Shown here: positions 36,350 through 44,967 of the stretch, piece after piece
How the letters are laid out: each line of letters opens with the position of its first letter
Position numbering within the stretch: the first letter of the stretch is position 1
Assembly: GCA_023393115.1 (NCBI GenBank)
Contig: JAEWMS010000002.1
Coordinates: forward strand, 1-64,000
Length of the DNA: 64,000 nt
Reading direction: 5' to 3'
Source of the DNA: Bacillota bacterium
GTDB taxonomy: Bacteria; Bacillota; Clostridia; Acetivibrionales; DSM-1351
Translations under genes and position numbers: made by a program
Notes under the pieces: model-generated
Databases searched by the model: none
Told to the model about the DNA's origin: nothing
The model's input: only the letters and a program-made list of their open reading frames with translations

Positions 36350-37537
36350 TTATTTGCGCTTCATATCTTTTTTTATTACCCAATCCTCTTTTATAACCTG
36401 GCGCTCTCTTGCTATAGCGAGGGCATTCTCAGGCACTTCATCAGTAATGGTCGATCCTGCAGCTATATAAGCATCGTTGTGAACAACAACTGGTGATACG
36501 AGATTTGTATTGCAGCCGATAAAGGAATTATCTCCGACTACTGTTTTATTTTTATTTTTCCCATCATAATTTACAAAAACTACACCACAGCCAATATTAA
36601 CATTTGAGCCTACTTCGGCATCACCCACATAAGTAAGATGTGATATTTTGGTTTTGTCTCCAATAACAGATTTTTTTATTTCAACAAAGTCACCAATTTT
36701 CACCTGTCTTCCAACCATACTACCCGGACGAAGATAAGCAAAAGGTCCAACATGAGTTTCATCTCCAATAGAACTGTCAACAGCAACCGAATTGGCTACT
36801 TCAACATTATTTCCTATTTTGCAGTTTGAAATTCTTGAATTAGGACCGATAGTACAATCTTCTCCGATAGCTGTATTCCCTTCCAGTATTGTATTCGGAA
36901 GAATGATTGTGTCCTCACCGATAAAGACTCCTACATCTATATAAGTTGATGAGGGATCAACAATTGTTACTCCGGAAAGCATTATTTCACTTAATATTTT
37001 TGCCTTTAGTTCGGCCGTAGCCTCAGCAAGAGCAATCCGATCGGTAACAACCATGAATTCGTTACAATCCTCTGTTAAAATTTTATTGGTGTTGTTTATT
37101 GATAGAAAACATTTCTTTAATACTTCTCTAGAAAGGTTAAGAACGTTAAGCTCACTAAGTTTATTTAATAATTCAGTTCCGCTAAAAATATAGACTGCCG
37201 CTTCACTTATGGAATCAGACTGCCAATCCGGAAAAATCGCTGTAGCATTATTTCCTTCGGTACAGTGTTTATCCAGAAGCCCCCGGAAGGTTTCGTCAGA
37301 TATTAAAGGTTGATCTGCCCAGTTAATAATTACCAACTCTGCAGTACTTATTAGCTGCTTACATTTATCCAATTCCTCAAAGGTAATTGTATGTATTTCA
37401 GTTGCCAACTCTGTCATGCCTGTAGTTGACCATTGCTGAATACTTTGTCCTAATACATTATGGCTTTCCTTAGAGCTTTTGGACTTAAAAGCACTATTAT
37501 TACCGTCGGAAATTACTAATCCCAGAATTTTTTTCAT
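36350..37537 (-). CDS. glmU: GlmU-like protein with degenerate uridylyltransferase domain
   Basis: 395 residues from the ATG at 37537 (GGGGG upstream), shorter than the usual ~455. Residues ~163-395 are a normal left-handed beta-helix acetyltransferase: TILEGNTAIGEDCTIGPNSR, GPFAYLRPG, the catalytic His at about H300 in KISHLTYVGDAEVG, and NYDG at 323-326. Residues 1-162 align with the pyrophosphorylase domain, but the nucleotide loop LAAGxGTRMxSK is replaced by LVISDGNNSAFKSK. The metal-ligand Asn of the GVNDR block is a Thr (VVTDR), and only the DxPLI motif (ADQPLIS) survives. It probably still acetylates glucosamine-1-phosphate but likely cannot make UDP-GlcNAc. Confidence 0.88.
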   Translation of the reverse strand: MKKILGLVISDGNNSAFKSKSSKESHNVLGQSIQQWSTTGMTELATEIHTITFEELDKCKQLISTAELVIINWADQPLISDETFRGLLDKHCTEGNNATAIFPDWQSDSISEAAVYIFSGTELLNKLSELNVLNLSREVLKKCFLSINNTNKILTEDCNEFMVVTDRIALAEATAELKAKILSEIMLSGVTIVDPSSTYIDVGVFIGEDTIILPNTILEGNTAIGEDCTIGPNSRISNCKIGNNVEVANSVAVDSSIGDETHVGPFAYLRPGSMVGRQVKIGDFVEIKKSVIGDKTKISHLTYVGDAEVGSNVNIGCGVVFVNYDGKNKNKTVVGDNSFIGCNTNLVSPVVVHNDAYIAAGSTITDEVPENALAIARERQVIKEDWVIKKDMKRK

Positions 37538-37725
37538 TTTCAAAGCCCCCACTGTATTTTACAGGTACTATTCTCTCACTTTTATGTAATAATTTCAACC
37601 ATTAACAATAACAAAAATGGGTTTTATATCGCTTATATATTGTACAGATTTTTTTCAAAACTCAGTGTAAGTAGATATCAGTATTATTCTTCAATTGTTT
37701 TTATTTTTTACAGACAATAAAAAAA

Positions 37726-37743
37726 GATACTCCTTGAAGTATC
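37726..37743 (-). terminator. Terminator of spoVG
   Basis: GATACT and AGTATC arms with a 6-nt loop, followed by seven T residues on the minus strand. spoVG is therefore probably transcribed alone. Confidence 0.7.
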
Positions 37744-37761
37744 CTTTTATTCATTCTTGGA

Positions 37762-38022
37762 TTATTCCTGTAATGAACTCTCGTAACTAGCTAAAATTGC
37801 TGTCTGGAGTTTTTCTCTGGCTGTCGCATTAATAGGGTGAGCTATATCTCTGAATTCTCCGTCCGGGGTTTTTCTGCTTGGCATTGCTATAAACAATCCG
37901 TTCTGGCTTTCAATAATTTTGATATCATGAACCACAAATTCATTATCAAAGGTAACTGAAACTACTGCCTTCATTTTTCCTTCAGCATCAATCTTCCTGA
38001 TCCTTATGTCTGTAATTTCCAT
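37762..38022 (-). CDS. spoVG: SpoVG, site-specific RNA/DNA-binding regulator
   Basis: 86 residues covering the whole SpoVG fold: MEITDIRIRKIDAEGKMKAV, FDNEFVVHDIKIIES, and NGLFIAMPSRKTPDGEFRDI with the closing AHPINATAREKLQ. It is a small dimeric nucleic-acid-binding protein that affects asymmetric division and many regulons. A sigma-H-like promoter lies 41-66 nt upstream, matching its known control in B. subtilis. Confidence 0.98.
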   Translation of the reverse strand: MEITDIRIRKIDAEGKMKAVVSVTFDNEFVVHDIKIIESQNGLFIAMPSRKTPDGEFRDIAHPINATAREKLQTAILASYESSLQE

Positions 38023-38062
38023 AATGACGAACCCTCCAAGAAATATTTTAAGTTAATATTAC

Positions 38063-38088
38063 TATTCGCCATCTTGGTAAATATTCCT
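38063..38088 (-). promoter_or_regulatory. Sigma-H-like promoter of spoVG
   Basis: Minus strand: AGGAATA followed, after 13 nt, by CGAATA, matching the sigma-H consensus (AGGAWWT then RGAAT). It lies about 41-66 nt upstream of the spoVG start. The B. subtilis spoVG promoter is a classic sigma-H target. Confidence 0.65.
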
Positions 38089-38286
38089 TCTTTTTTGCGC
38101 ATATTTTTACATTTTTTTTGATTATTTTACAGTCACATTCGACTTTTTACTATTAATCTCCGTATTTTATTCTATATTTTTCCAATAAATGCTATTCCTG
38201 TATATAAAATTACGGCCGAAATCCGTACTTATTTAGGATTACGACCGCATTATATGATATTGTAAATTTTGTTTATCTGTTTACTT

Positions 38287-39096
38287 CTATAAATTTGGCT
38301 TTATATCTATGGTAGTATTCTCCTGAAGATCAGCATTTAAGGTTACCAGAGAAAAATAATTATCAACCAGTTTTTTGTTTGATGTGTTGGCTTCGATTAA
38401 GACACCTATTCCTACTACTTCACTGTCGAATTGATTAGCCATTTCTATAATTCCTTTTGAAGTCCCTCCACCTTTCATGAAATCGTCAATAAATAAAAGT
38501 TTGGAGTTTCTTTTTAGGGACTTCATAGGAAGTATCATTGTTTGTATTTTCCTTGCCGAAGCTGAAACATAGTTTATATTTACAGAAGCACCATCTGTTG
38601 CTTCATTATAATGTCGTACAATAACCAACGGAACATCAAGATACTGGGCAGTGGCAAATGCAAGGGGAATACCTTTGGTTTCAACAGTTATAACACAATC
38701 AAGTTCCAGTTGTGAAAATCTGCTGGCAAACATCATGGCAATTTTGTTAACCCATTCGGGATTATATATAATATCCAGCATATAAAGATAGCCGCCAGGC
38801 AATACTCTTTCTGGATTTGACAGTTCCTTTGAAAGCTCTTCAAGTGTTCTCTGCATCTCAGTCTCATTCATTGACGGCACATACTTTACACCGCCAGATG
38901 CACCTGGTATAGTACATATATTTCCCATATTGTTTTTTTGGAGGGTTTTTTGTAACAGGTCAAGATCTTCACTGATAGTAGACTTAGCCGAACCGAACAT
39001 TTCAGAAAAATACCCTAGTGTAAAAACCTTATTCGGATGATCACACAAAATTTTAGTAATTACTGCAAGTCTTTCATTTCTTTGGATTTTATCCAT
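38287..39096 (-). CDS. purR: Purine operon repressor PurR (phosphoribosyltransferase-fold)
   Basis: 269 residues from the ATG at 39096 (GGGGAG upstream). The N-terminal winged helix (QRNERLAVITKIL, FGSAKSTISEDLDLL) is followed by a PRT-like domain with the PRPP-binding loop LLFIDDFMKGGGTSKG. It represses purine synthesis genes at PurBoxes and is released by PRPP. It is first in the conserved cluster; spoVG follows. The yabJ (RidA) gene that lies between purR and spoVG in B. subtilis is absent. Confidence 0.95.
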   Translation of the reverse strand: MDKIQRNERLAVITKILCDHPNKVFTLGYFSEMFGSAKSTISEDLDLLQKTLQKNNMGNICTIPGASGGVKYVPSMNETEMQRTLEELSKELSNPERVLPGGYLYMLDIIYNPEWVNKIAMMFASRFSQLELDCVITVETKGIPLAFATAQYLDVPLVIVRHYNEATDGASVNINYVSASARKIQTMILPMKSLKRNSKLLFIDDFMKGGGTSKGIIEMANQFDSEVVGIGVLIEANTSNKKLVDNYFSLVTLNADLQENTTIDIKPNL

Positions 39097-39413
39097 GTTA
39101 TCTCCCCGCATCATTATAAACATTAATAATTATTATACAATAAATTATTGAATAATAAAACTGATAATCAAATTATTATTCGGAATTGTTACTTGAAATA
39201 TTACAAACTGCATAATAAATACAATATTTCTATATGTGGCATCATACAATTTACCATATATACATATTCTTGCTGTTCCGAAAATTTTTTATTCTTTTAC
39301 ATTTGGAAGAAAATAAGGTATTATTTTTATGGTTATAATTTTTATTGGCAATGAACTCTCTAATATTGAGATTAATATTATATAGTAATATCACAAAGGA
39401 GTGTTTTTTCTTT
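39097..39413. other. Divergent promoter region of purR and murC
   Basis: About 317 very AT-rich bases between divergently transcribed genes. No coding frame with a ribosome site and no clear RNA structure were recognised. Promoters for both genes must lie here, but no single pair of boxes stands out. Confidence 0.4.
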
Positions 39414-40814
39414 ATGAATTTTTCCAACTTATTATATTCAGAAAATACAAAAAATGTTCATTTTATTGGAATAGGCGGTTCAAGTATGAGCGGTCTTGCT
39501 GAGATTCTTCTAAGCCAGGGCTACAGTGTATCCGGTTCAGATATAAAATCCTCCAAAGCCACACAAAAGCTTGAGGGCAAAGGTGCTCAAGTATATATAG
39601 GTCACAGCGCCGATAACATCAAATCTCCGGATCTTGTGGTCTATACCGTGGCCGTTAAGGAGGAAAATCCCGAAATGCTCCGGTCAAGGGAGCTGAATAT
39701 CCCCGTTATTGATCGGGCAGAACTTCTTGGCCTGATTATGAAGAGACATTCCTTTGGAATAGCAGTATCGGGAACCCATGGAAAAACCACTACCACCTCC
39801 ATGATTACAACAATTATGCTCGAAGCTGGAACTGACCCAACGGCCCATATCGGAGGAGAACTGGATTGTATCGGCGGCAATACCAGAATCGGTAATTCAG
39901 AATACTTTATAACGGAGGCCTGCGAATACTATGGGAGCTTTCTCAAATTTTATCCGTTCATGGCAGTAATCCTGAATGTGGAAGTTGACCATGTGGATTA
40001 TTTCAGAGATTTACAGCATATAAAGGACACCTTTGAGAAATTTATATCACTGGTGCCGGAAAACGGTTATATAATTGCCTGTGCTGATGATGAAAATACC
40101 ATGTCGGTTATAAATGATAAAAAATGCAACAAGGTCACTTATGGATTGAAAAATACTGATTCCATGTGGACTGCCCAAAATATCGTATATAACGAACTTG
40201 GCTATGCATCCTTTGATGTATTCAGGGAAGGTGAAGAACTTGCTTCAGTAAGCCTCTCAGTGCCCGGTCCCCACAATGTGAGTAATGCTCTTGCTGCAAT
40301 AGCCGCAACCTATACCTGCGGCTGCAGTATGGAAAGTATTGTTTCAGGCTTGGTGAAATTCGGCGGAAGCCATAAAAGGTTTGAATTGAAGGGTTTGGTA
40401 GACGGTATTAAGGTAATTGATGATTATGCCCATCATCCTTCTGAAGTTCAGGCAACACTCAATGCAGCCGCAAACACAAATCACAATAGAATATGGTGTG
40501 TATTCCAGCCACATACCTATACAAGAACTAAGGCCTTTATCGATCAATTTTCCAGCTCATTTGATAATGCCGATAGTATTATTATCACAGATATTTATGC
40601 TGCCAGAGAAAAGGACCCGGGTGATATTCACTCCAGCACACTGGCAGAAAAAATCCGCCAACGGGGTGGTAATGCCATATATATAGGTGATTTTCAGGAA
40701 ATCGCCCAATATCTCGACAAAAATGTTCAATCCGGCGATCTTATATTAACAATGGGCGCAGGAGACATAGTGAGATGCGGAGAAATGTTTCTTAATATTA
40801 GGGCTAATAAGTAA
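39414..40814 (+). CDS. murC: UDP-N-acetylmuramate--L-alanine ligase MurC
   Basis: 466 residues from the ATG at 39414 (AAAGGAG upstream). Motifs are the N-terminal Rossmann loop VHFIGIGGSSMSGLAEIL, the ATP-binding VSGTHGKTTTTSMI, the substrate site in NVEVDHVDYF, and IDDYAHHPSEVQATLNA. It adds the first residue (L-Ala) of the peptidoglycan stem peptide to UDP-MurNAc in the cytoplasm. It is the only plus-strand gene in this part, divergent from purR. Confidence 0.97.
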   Translation: MNFSNLLYSENTKNVHFIGIGGSSMSGLAEILLSQGYSVSGSDIKSSKATQKLEGKGAQVYIGHSADNIKSPDLVVYTVAVKEENPEMLRSRELNIPVIDRAELLGLIMKRHSFGIAVSGTHGKTTTTSMITTIMLEAGTDPTAHIGGELDCIGGNTRIGNSEYFITEACEYYGSFLKFYPFMAVILNVEVDHVDYFRDLQHIKDTFEKFISLVPENGYIIACADDENTMSVINDKKCNKVTYGLKNTDSMWTAQNIVYNELGYASFDVFREGEELASVSLSVPGPHNVSNALAAIAATYTCGCSMESIVSGLVKFGGSHKRFELKGLVDGIKVIDDYAHHPSEVQATLNAAANTNHNRIWCVFQPHTYTRTKAFIDQFSSSFDNADSIIITDIYAAREKDPGDIHSSTLAEKIRQRGGNAIYIGDFQEIAQYLDKNVQSGDLILTMGAGDIVRCGEMFLNIRANK

Positions 40815-40835
40815 AATTGATTGGCACGTGAATAC

Positions 40836-40931
40836 AATATCGCAATGTAGAAGCACGGTTAAAAATTTATAGAATAAACAGTTATATGACTATTTATTTT
40901 ATTAATTTTGTGTGCAATACATTGCGATATT
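40836..40931. repeat. 14-bp perfect inverted repeat with long spacer
   Basis: AATATCGCAATGTA (40836-40849) and TACATTGCGATATT (40918-40931) are exact reverse complements separated by 68 nt, between the convergent murC and fabZ genes. The right arm runs into TTTTAG, so it may act as a weak bidirectional terminator; the long spacer is unusual for that role. Confidence 0.6.
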
Positions 40932-40979
40932 TTAGTATGGAAGTGCTATAAATATTATTTTCGTTCAAATCAATTTTAC

Positions 40980-41408
40980 TCAAGCCTTAACCATGGCAAA
41001 TTTAATCTCACCTTCGGCCGCAACTTTACCATCAACTGTGGCTTTTACCTTTGCCTTGACTACTCCCATTTTTGCCATTAATATCTCAGCTTCCAGCTGC
41101 AGGATATCTCCAGGCTGAACCTGATATTTGAATTTAATGGACTCTATACTTGCGAATACACCCAATTTGCCCTTGTTTTCTTCCTGTACCGCAACTGAAA
41201 TCCCTGCAGTTTGTGCGAGAGCCTCTACAATCAATACTCCCGGCATTATAGGGTGATCGGGAAAGTGTCCCTGAAAAAACGGTTCATTGACTGTGACATT
41301 TTTTATTCCTACAGCTCTTTTACCAGGTTCCAATTCTATTACCTTATCAACCAACAAAAAAGGATATCTGTGGGGAAGAATCTGTTTTATTTCTTGAATT
41401 GTTAACAT
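40980..41408 (-). CDS. fabZ: 3-hydroxyacyl-ACP dehydratase FabZ
   Basis: 142 residues, hot-dog fold. LPHRYPFLLVDKVIELEPGK opens the protein, the catalytic His lies in FFQGHFPDHPIMPGV and the catalytic Glu in IVEALAQ. It dehydrates beta-hydroxyacyl-ACP in fatty-acid elongation. It starts after GAGGTG. In B. subtilis fabZ also lies near flhP-flhO-mbl, so this neighbourhood is conserved. Confidence 0.97.
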   Translation of the reverse strand: MLTIQEIKQILPHRYPFLLVDKVIELEPGKRAVGIKNVTVNEPFFQGHFPDHPIMPGVLIVEALAQTAGISVAVQEENKGKLGVFASIESIKFKYQVQPGDILQLEAEILMAKMGVVKAKVKATVDGKVAAEGEIKFAMVKA

Positions 41409-41565
41409 TCCAACACCTCTTAGCTTTTAATTATGACCAGGTAATATATTCTACAGTATTAAAACAAATTCCTTTTTTTCCTGCGAATATATTTTTAGTT
41501 TTCTATAAATTTAAATTGTTTTACATCTTTCTATATATAAAAAGAAATCATTATTAGGATTATCT

Positions 41566-42744
41566 TTAGTTTGAATTGTTATCCTTGAGCTTGACTATGA
41601 AGGCCCCGGCAACCGGACGCTCCATTCCCCGATCGGAGGGTCTGTTTTTTAAGCGGCCCTCAACAAGTATCTGGGAGGTTGCACCTCCATCCAGCATGGC
41701 AGCCTCTCTGACCCCCAACTTAATAAGATATTCTGCCATTTCTCTTCCTGTAAGCCCTGTGCTATACCCTGGCTGCCTTCCGTCAACCACCATGAACACC
41801 ATTCTGCCGTCAGCTTTAATACCAATGGCTGTACGAGGGTCGCGGTTCAGTAATGTGCCTGCCCACCTGTCCGTATCCGGCACGACAACTTTTCCTTCAC
41901 TTACCAGCATACTTCCACAGCTGTAGGCCTGATAACCCTCGCTGAAGTCAGGTTTGATTTCAATTTTTATAAGGTCTCCCCTCTTTATTCCCATTTCTTT
42001 TGGTAGTGAGGCCCTCTTGCCATAGAAGCTGATGAGCTGGCTACCCTCTTTTAGTGCCACCTCCGTTTGATTTTCATAAATATCTGTAACCACATTATTT
42101 TCTATCCTAATGGAAGTATTTTTCATTTCTGCTCTGTTTGAAGAACCGTACTCGTTTGTATATAATACTATATTTCCGTCCTTCCCTGTCCGGTTCATTT
42201 TATTAATACTTATTTTCTTATTATTATATGAAAAATATATATTTGAAATGATTTTCTCAAAACGAGGCCCTTTATCATCAACGATAAGCACCGGGTCATA
42301 TCCGGTTGCTGCCATATACAGCTTGCCGTCAATGGCAGTCATCCCTACGGGATCTCCATACTCATAAAAGAAGCCTCCGTTTATGGCTGCATAGGCTCCG
42401 GTTCTTTCAGAAATTTCAGATATTTTTTCAAAACCGAATACATTATCGTAGGAGAGAACGGGCTTAAATTCGATACGCTCATCGGAAGGGTCAAACTCCA
42501 CCGTGAAAATCTCCTGCTTATAACCATTTATTTTTTCGGAAGAATGCTTGAATTCAATAGGAAAGGGTCTTGTATCCGAAGGAGCCGCCGTATGCCCTGT
42601 ATTACTATCAGTAACTGTTGCACTCCCCTGCGACTCAGCTATTTCCTTGTTACAAAATAAAAATTGCCCTACATAAAAAATAATGAAGGACAATGCTAAT
42701 ATTATTATAGAAATTATAATCATTTTATGATTATTTCTTTTCAT
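41566..42744 (-). CDS. Exported phosphodiester glycosidase (NAGPA-domain) protein
   Basis: 392 residues from the ATG at 42744 (GGAGGAG upstream), starting 14 nt inside the flgJ-like gene. One N-terminal membrane helix (about residues 6-28) and an extracellular PF09992-type domain: GAYAAINGGFF, DPRTAIGIKADGRMVFMVVD, GLTGREMAEYLIKLGVREA and AMLDGGATSQI. The family includes the mammalian uncovering enzyme and bacterial exopolysaccharide proteins that cleave sugar-1-phosphodiesters. The overlap with a flagellar rod gene is notable. The substrate is unknown; a wall phosphodiester polymer is an inference. Confidence 0.85.
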   Translation of the reverse strand: MKRNNHKMIIISIIILALSFIIFYVGQFLFCNKEIAESQGSATVTDSNTGHTAAPSDTRPFPIEFKHSSEKINGYKQEIFTVEFDPSDERIEFKPVLSYDNVFGFEKISEISERTGAYAAINGGFFYEYGDPVGMTAIDGKLYMAATGYDPVLIVDDKGPRFEKIISNIYFSYNNKKISINKMNRTGKDGNIVLYTNEYGSSNRAEMKNTSIRIENNVVTDIYENQTEVALKEGSQLISFYGKRASLPKEMGIKRGDLIKIEIKPDFSEGYQAYSCGSMLVSEGKVVVPDTDRWAGTLLNRDPRTAIGIKADGRMVFMVVDGRQPGYSTGLTGREMAEYLIKLGVREAAMLDGGATSQILVEGRLKNRPSDRGMERPVAGAFIVKLKDNNSN

Positions 42745-43129
42745 CCACGACTCCTCCGGCAGCATCATTAGAGCTGCCAGTTTTCAAGTACTGTTTCGAT
42801 AACTGTCTGTACATGTAATCTCCCAGACCGATTCCTTTTTGTGAAATTGTTTCAACCAAAGTTTCATCCATCATGGTATTATACATTTCAGTACCGTAGT
42901 CACTACTCAAATAATCTGATTTAGGTACTGTAGCTTTCATCTGTTTGTACATCATATTTAGAAAAATGCCTTCAAACTCTTTACATACCTGTTTTAGCTG
43001 TGCCTCTTCTCCATTTTCAGCGGCAGCCTTCAGCCTTTTCTCAAAGTCATTATCAGCCGAGCTGGTTTTATAGTTTTGCGCACTGCCAACAGAGCCTCTG
43101 GAATTTGAATTTATACCGTCAATCCCCAT
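42731..43129 (-). CDS. FlgJ-like flagellar rod-binding protein
   Basis: 132 residues with the rod-binding domain only: KQVCKEFEGIFLNMMYKQMK, TVPKSDYLSS, GTEMYNTMMDETLVETISQK and GLGDYMYRQL. It corresponds to the N-terminal half of FlgJ. The C-terminal muramidase of proteobacterial FlgJ is absent; instead the next gene, overlapping by 14 nt, encodes a phosphodiester glycosidase domain. It probably caps the growing flagellar rod. It lies 34 nt after the flgG-like gene. Confidence 0.88.
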   Translation of the reverse strand: MGIDGINSNSRGSVGSAQNYKTSSADNDFEKRLKAAAENGEEAQLKQVCKEFEGIFLNMMYKQMKATVPKSDYLSSDYGTEMYNTMMDETLVETISQKGIGLGDYMYRQLSKQYLKTGSSNDAAGGVVDEKK

Positions 43130-43162
43130 AATATCTCCAATCTGTGTCTAATATGAGTCTAA

Positions 43163-43975
43163 TTATCTCTTCAGGTTATTGGCAATCTGAAGCATATCAT
43201 CTGATTGCTGAATAGCTTTTGAACTTATTTCATATGCTCTTTGAGCAACTATAAGTTTTACCATCTCATCTACTACCGAAACATTTGAAGACTCAAGGTA
43301 AAATTGAGAAATGGTACTCTTTCCTGCTGTATCCTGGCTTGCCTGAACAGGTTCACCAGTTGCGGAATTTCTTTCAAACAGGTTTTTCCCTGTTGCTTCC
43401 AATGCATATTTATTAGGGAAGTGTACCACACCTATGGTTTGATCCAGAGAAACTGTTTCTCCTTCAGCATTTTTATAGCTTAGTAGTCCTTGTGGGGAAA
43501 CTGTAAGAGTGGATACATCAACATCTGTATCGAATACTATTTCCTGCTCGGCATCATCTAATACCGCGTATCCGTCAGATGTAGTCAATTTCCTCAAACC
43601 ATCCTCGGTAACGCTTATTTTAAACGAACCATCTCTGGTATATCTTATTTCTTCATCTGAACATAATACTGTAAAAAAGCCTTCACCCTCAATTGCAAAA
43701 TCAAGAGGAGAATCTGTTTTATCCACATTACCTGATTCAAAACTTCTTACTGTAGCATTTACTGCCGTTCCGTGGCCAACCTGTAAATTAACTGGTTTTC
43801 CGCTATTATCAAGTACATAGGCTCTGCCCATAGTTTCATACAGAAGATCCTTGAACTCTGCTCTTTCTTTTTTATAGCCTGTTGTATTTACATTTGCAAG
43901 GTTATTTGAAATAACATCCACATTGAACTGTTGGGCCTTCATACCCGAACCTGCTGTCCACAATGCTCTCATCAT
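43163..43975 (-). CDS. flhP: Flagellar basal-body rod protein FlgG/FlhP
   Basis: 270 residues. It starts MMRALWTAGSGMKAQQ, carries the rod family motif DVISNNLANVNTTGYKKERAEF, and ends with SNVSVVDEMVKLIVAQRAYE and SDDMLQIANNL, the paired terminal helices of axial proteins. It is an extracellular rod component. AGGAGG precedes the ATG by 9 nt. It follows a second rod protein gene (44005-44793) by 29 nt, as flhO-flhP in B. subtilis. Confidence 0.92.
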   Translation of the reverse strand: MMRALWTAGSGMKAQQFNVDVISNNLANVNTTGYKKERAEFKDLLYETMGRAYVLDNSGKPVNLQVGHGTAVNATVRSFESGNVDKTDSPLDFAIEGEGFFTVLCSDEEIRYTRDGSFKISVTEDGLRKLTTSDGYAVLDDAEQEIVFDTDVDVSTLTVSPQGLLSYKNAEGETVSLDQTIGVVHFPNKYALEATGKNLFERNSATGEPVQASQDTAGKSTISQFYLESSNVSVVDEMVKLIVAQRAYEISSKAIQQSDDMLQIANNLKR

Positions 43976-44004
43976 AATTTTAATCCTCCTAAGGCAATAA
44001 GATA

Positions 44005-44793
44005 TTATCTGACAACTCCAACCTCATTCACTGCCTTTTCCAACAGGGAATCATGGGACTGTAATACCTTTTGATTTGCTTCATATGCTCTCATTACCGT
44101 AATCATGTCAACCATTTCATCTATAACATTTACATTTGATTCTTCTGTGAAACCCTGCATAACTGTACCCGTAAAATCGGAGGTTTCACTTCCGTCATTT
44201 TCTAACAGATTATCACCAAATTTTCTCAACTTGGTACCATCAACAAACTGGGTTATTCTAAGTGTATCTATAATTGTACCGTTCTGAACAATATTTCCTT
44301 TATCATCCACAGAGAAGGTACCCGGTTCAAGTGTTATAGGGCCATTCTGCCCCAACACAAGATTTCCGTCTCTTGTGGCTAATTGATTATCTGCGTTTAA
44401 AACAAAGGAACCATCCTTTGTATAATACTCTTTCAATTCACCGTCGCCGGCAGGATTAGCTACACCGATTGTAAAAAACGCAGGACTTGCTGCTTCTGCA
44501 GTATTGTCGTCACTAATAGCTATATCCATTGTGTTATTGGTCTGATTCAGCTGACCCTGAGTAAAGTATGTATATATTTCTCCAACATCGCTGCTTAATT
44601 CCATTGAACCAATATTTGACGAGTTTTTTGTATCATTTATTCTTTTGGTCAGCAAATCGGGAAAGCTTTCGAAAACTACAGTATCCTTTTTATAGCCTGT
44701 AGTATTAACATTTGCCATGTTATTGGTGATAACATCCATCTTTTTGCTATTTGCAATCATACTCCAGGCTGAAGTATATAACCCTCTTATCAT
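44005..44793 (-). CDS. flhO: Flagellar basal-body rod protein FlgF/FlhO
   Basis: 262 residues: MIRGLYTSAWSMIANSKKMD, VITNNMANVNTTGYKKDTVV at the N-terminus and ESNVNVIDEMVDMITVMRAY near the C-terminus, diagnostic of flagellar axial proteins. It is more divergent than the FlgG-like neighbour, as FlhO is. It lies directly downstream of the mreB-family gene, supporting the FlhO assignment. Confidence 0.9.
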   Translation of the reverse strand: MIRGLYTSAWSMIANSKKMDVITNNMANVNTTGYKKDTVVFESFPDLLTKRINDTKNSSNIGSMELSSDVGEIYTYFTQGQLNQTNNTMDIAISDDNTAEAASPAFFTIGVANPAGDGELKEYYTKDGSFVLNADNQLATRDGNLVLGQNGPITLEPGTFSVDDKGNIVQNGTIIDTLRITQFVDGTKLRKFGDNLLENDGSETSDFTGTVMQGFTEESNVNVIDEMVDMITVMRAYEANQKVLQSHDSLLEKAVNEVGVVR

Positions 44794-44923
44794 GAGAATT
44801 CTCCTCGTTAAAAAGTCATCACTTGTTTATCGGTTAAAATTAATAAATACTTAATAAAAATTTTGCGTGCTACCCGTAGAAGAGAGAGGTTTCCATTAAT
44901 TACTATTTGTATTAATAAAAAGA

Positions 44924-44949
44924 GGCTAGCCGATATTTCAAAGCTAACC
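44924..44949 (-). terminator. Terminator of mbl
   Basis: GGCTAGC pairs with GCTAACC (one G-T pair) and is followed by TCTTTTTATT on the minus strand. It lies 19 nt past the mbl stop, so the flagellar genes probably have their own promoter. Confidence 0.65.
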
Positions 44950-44967
44950 CGTATTTCTATTAATTAA

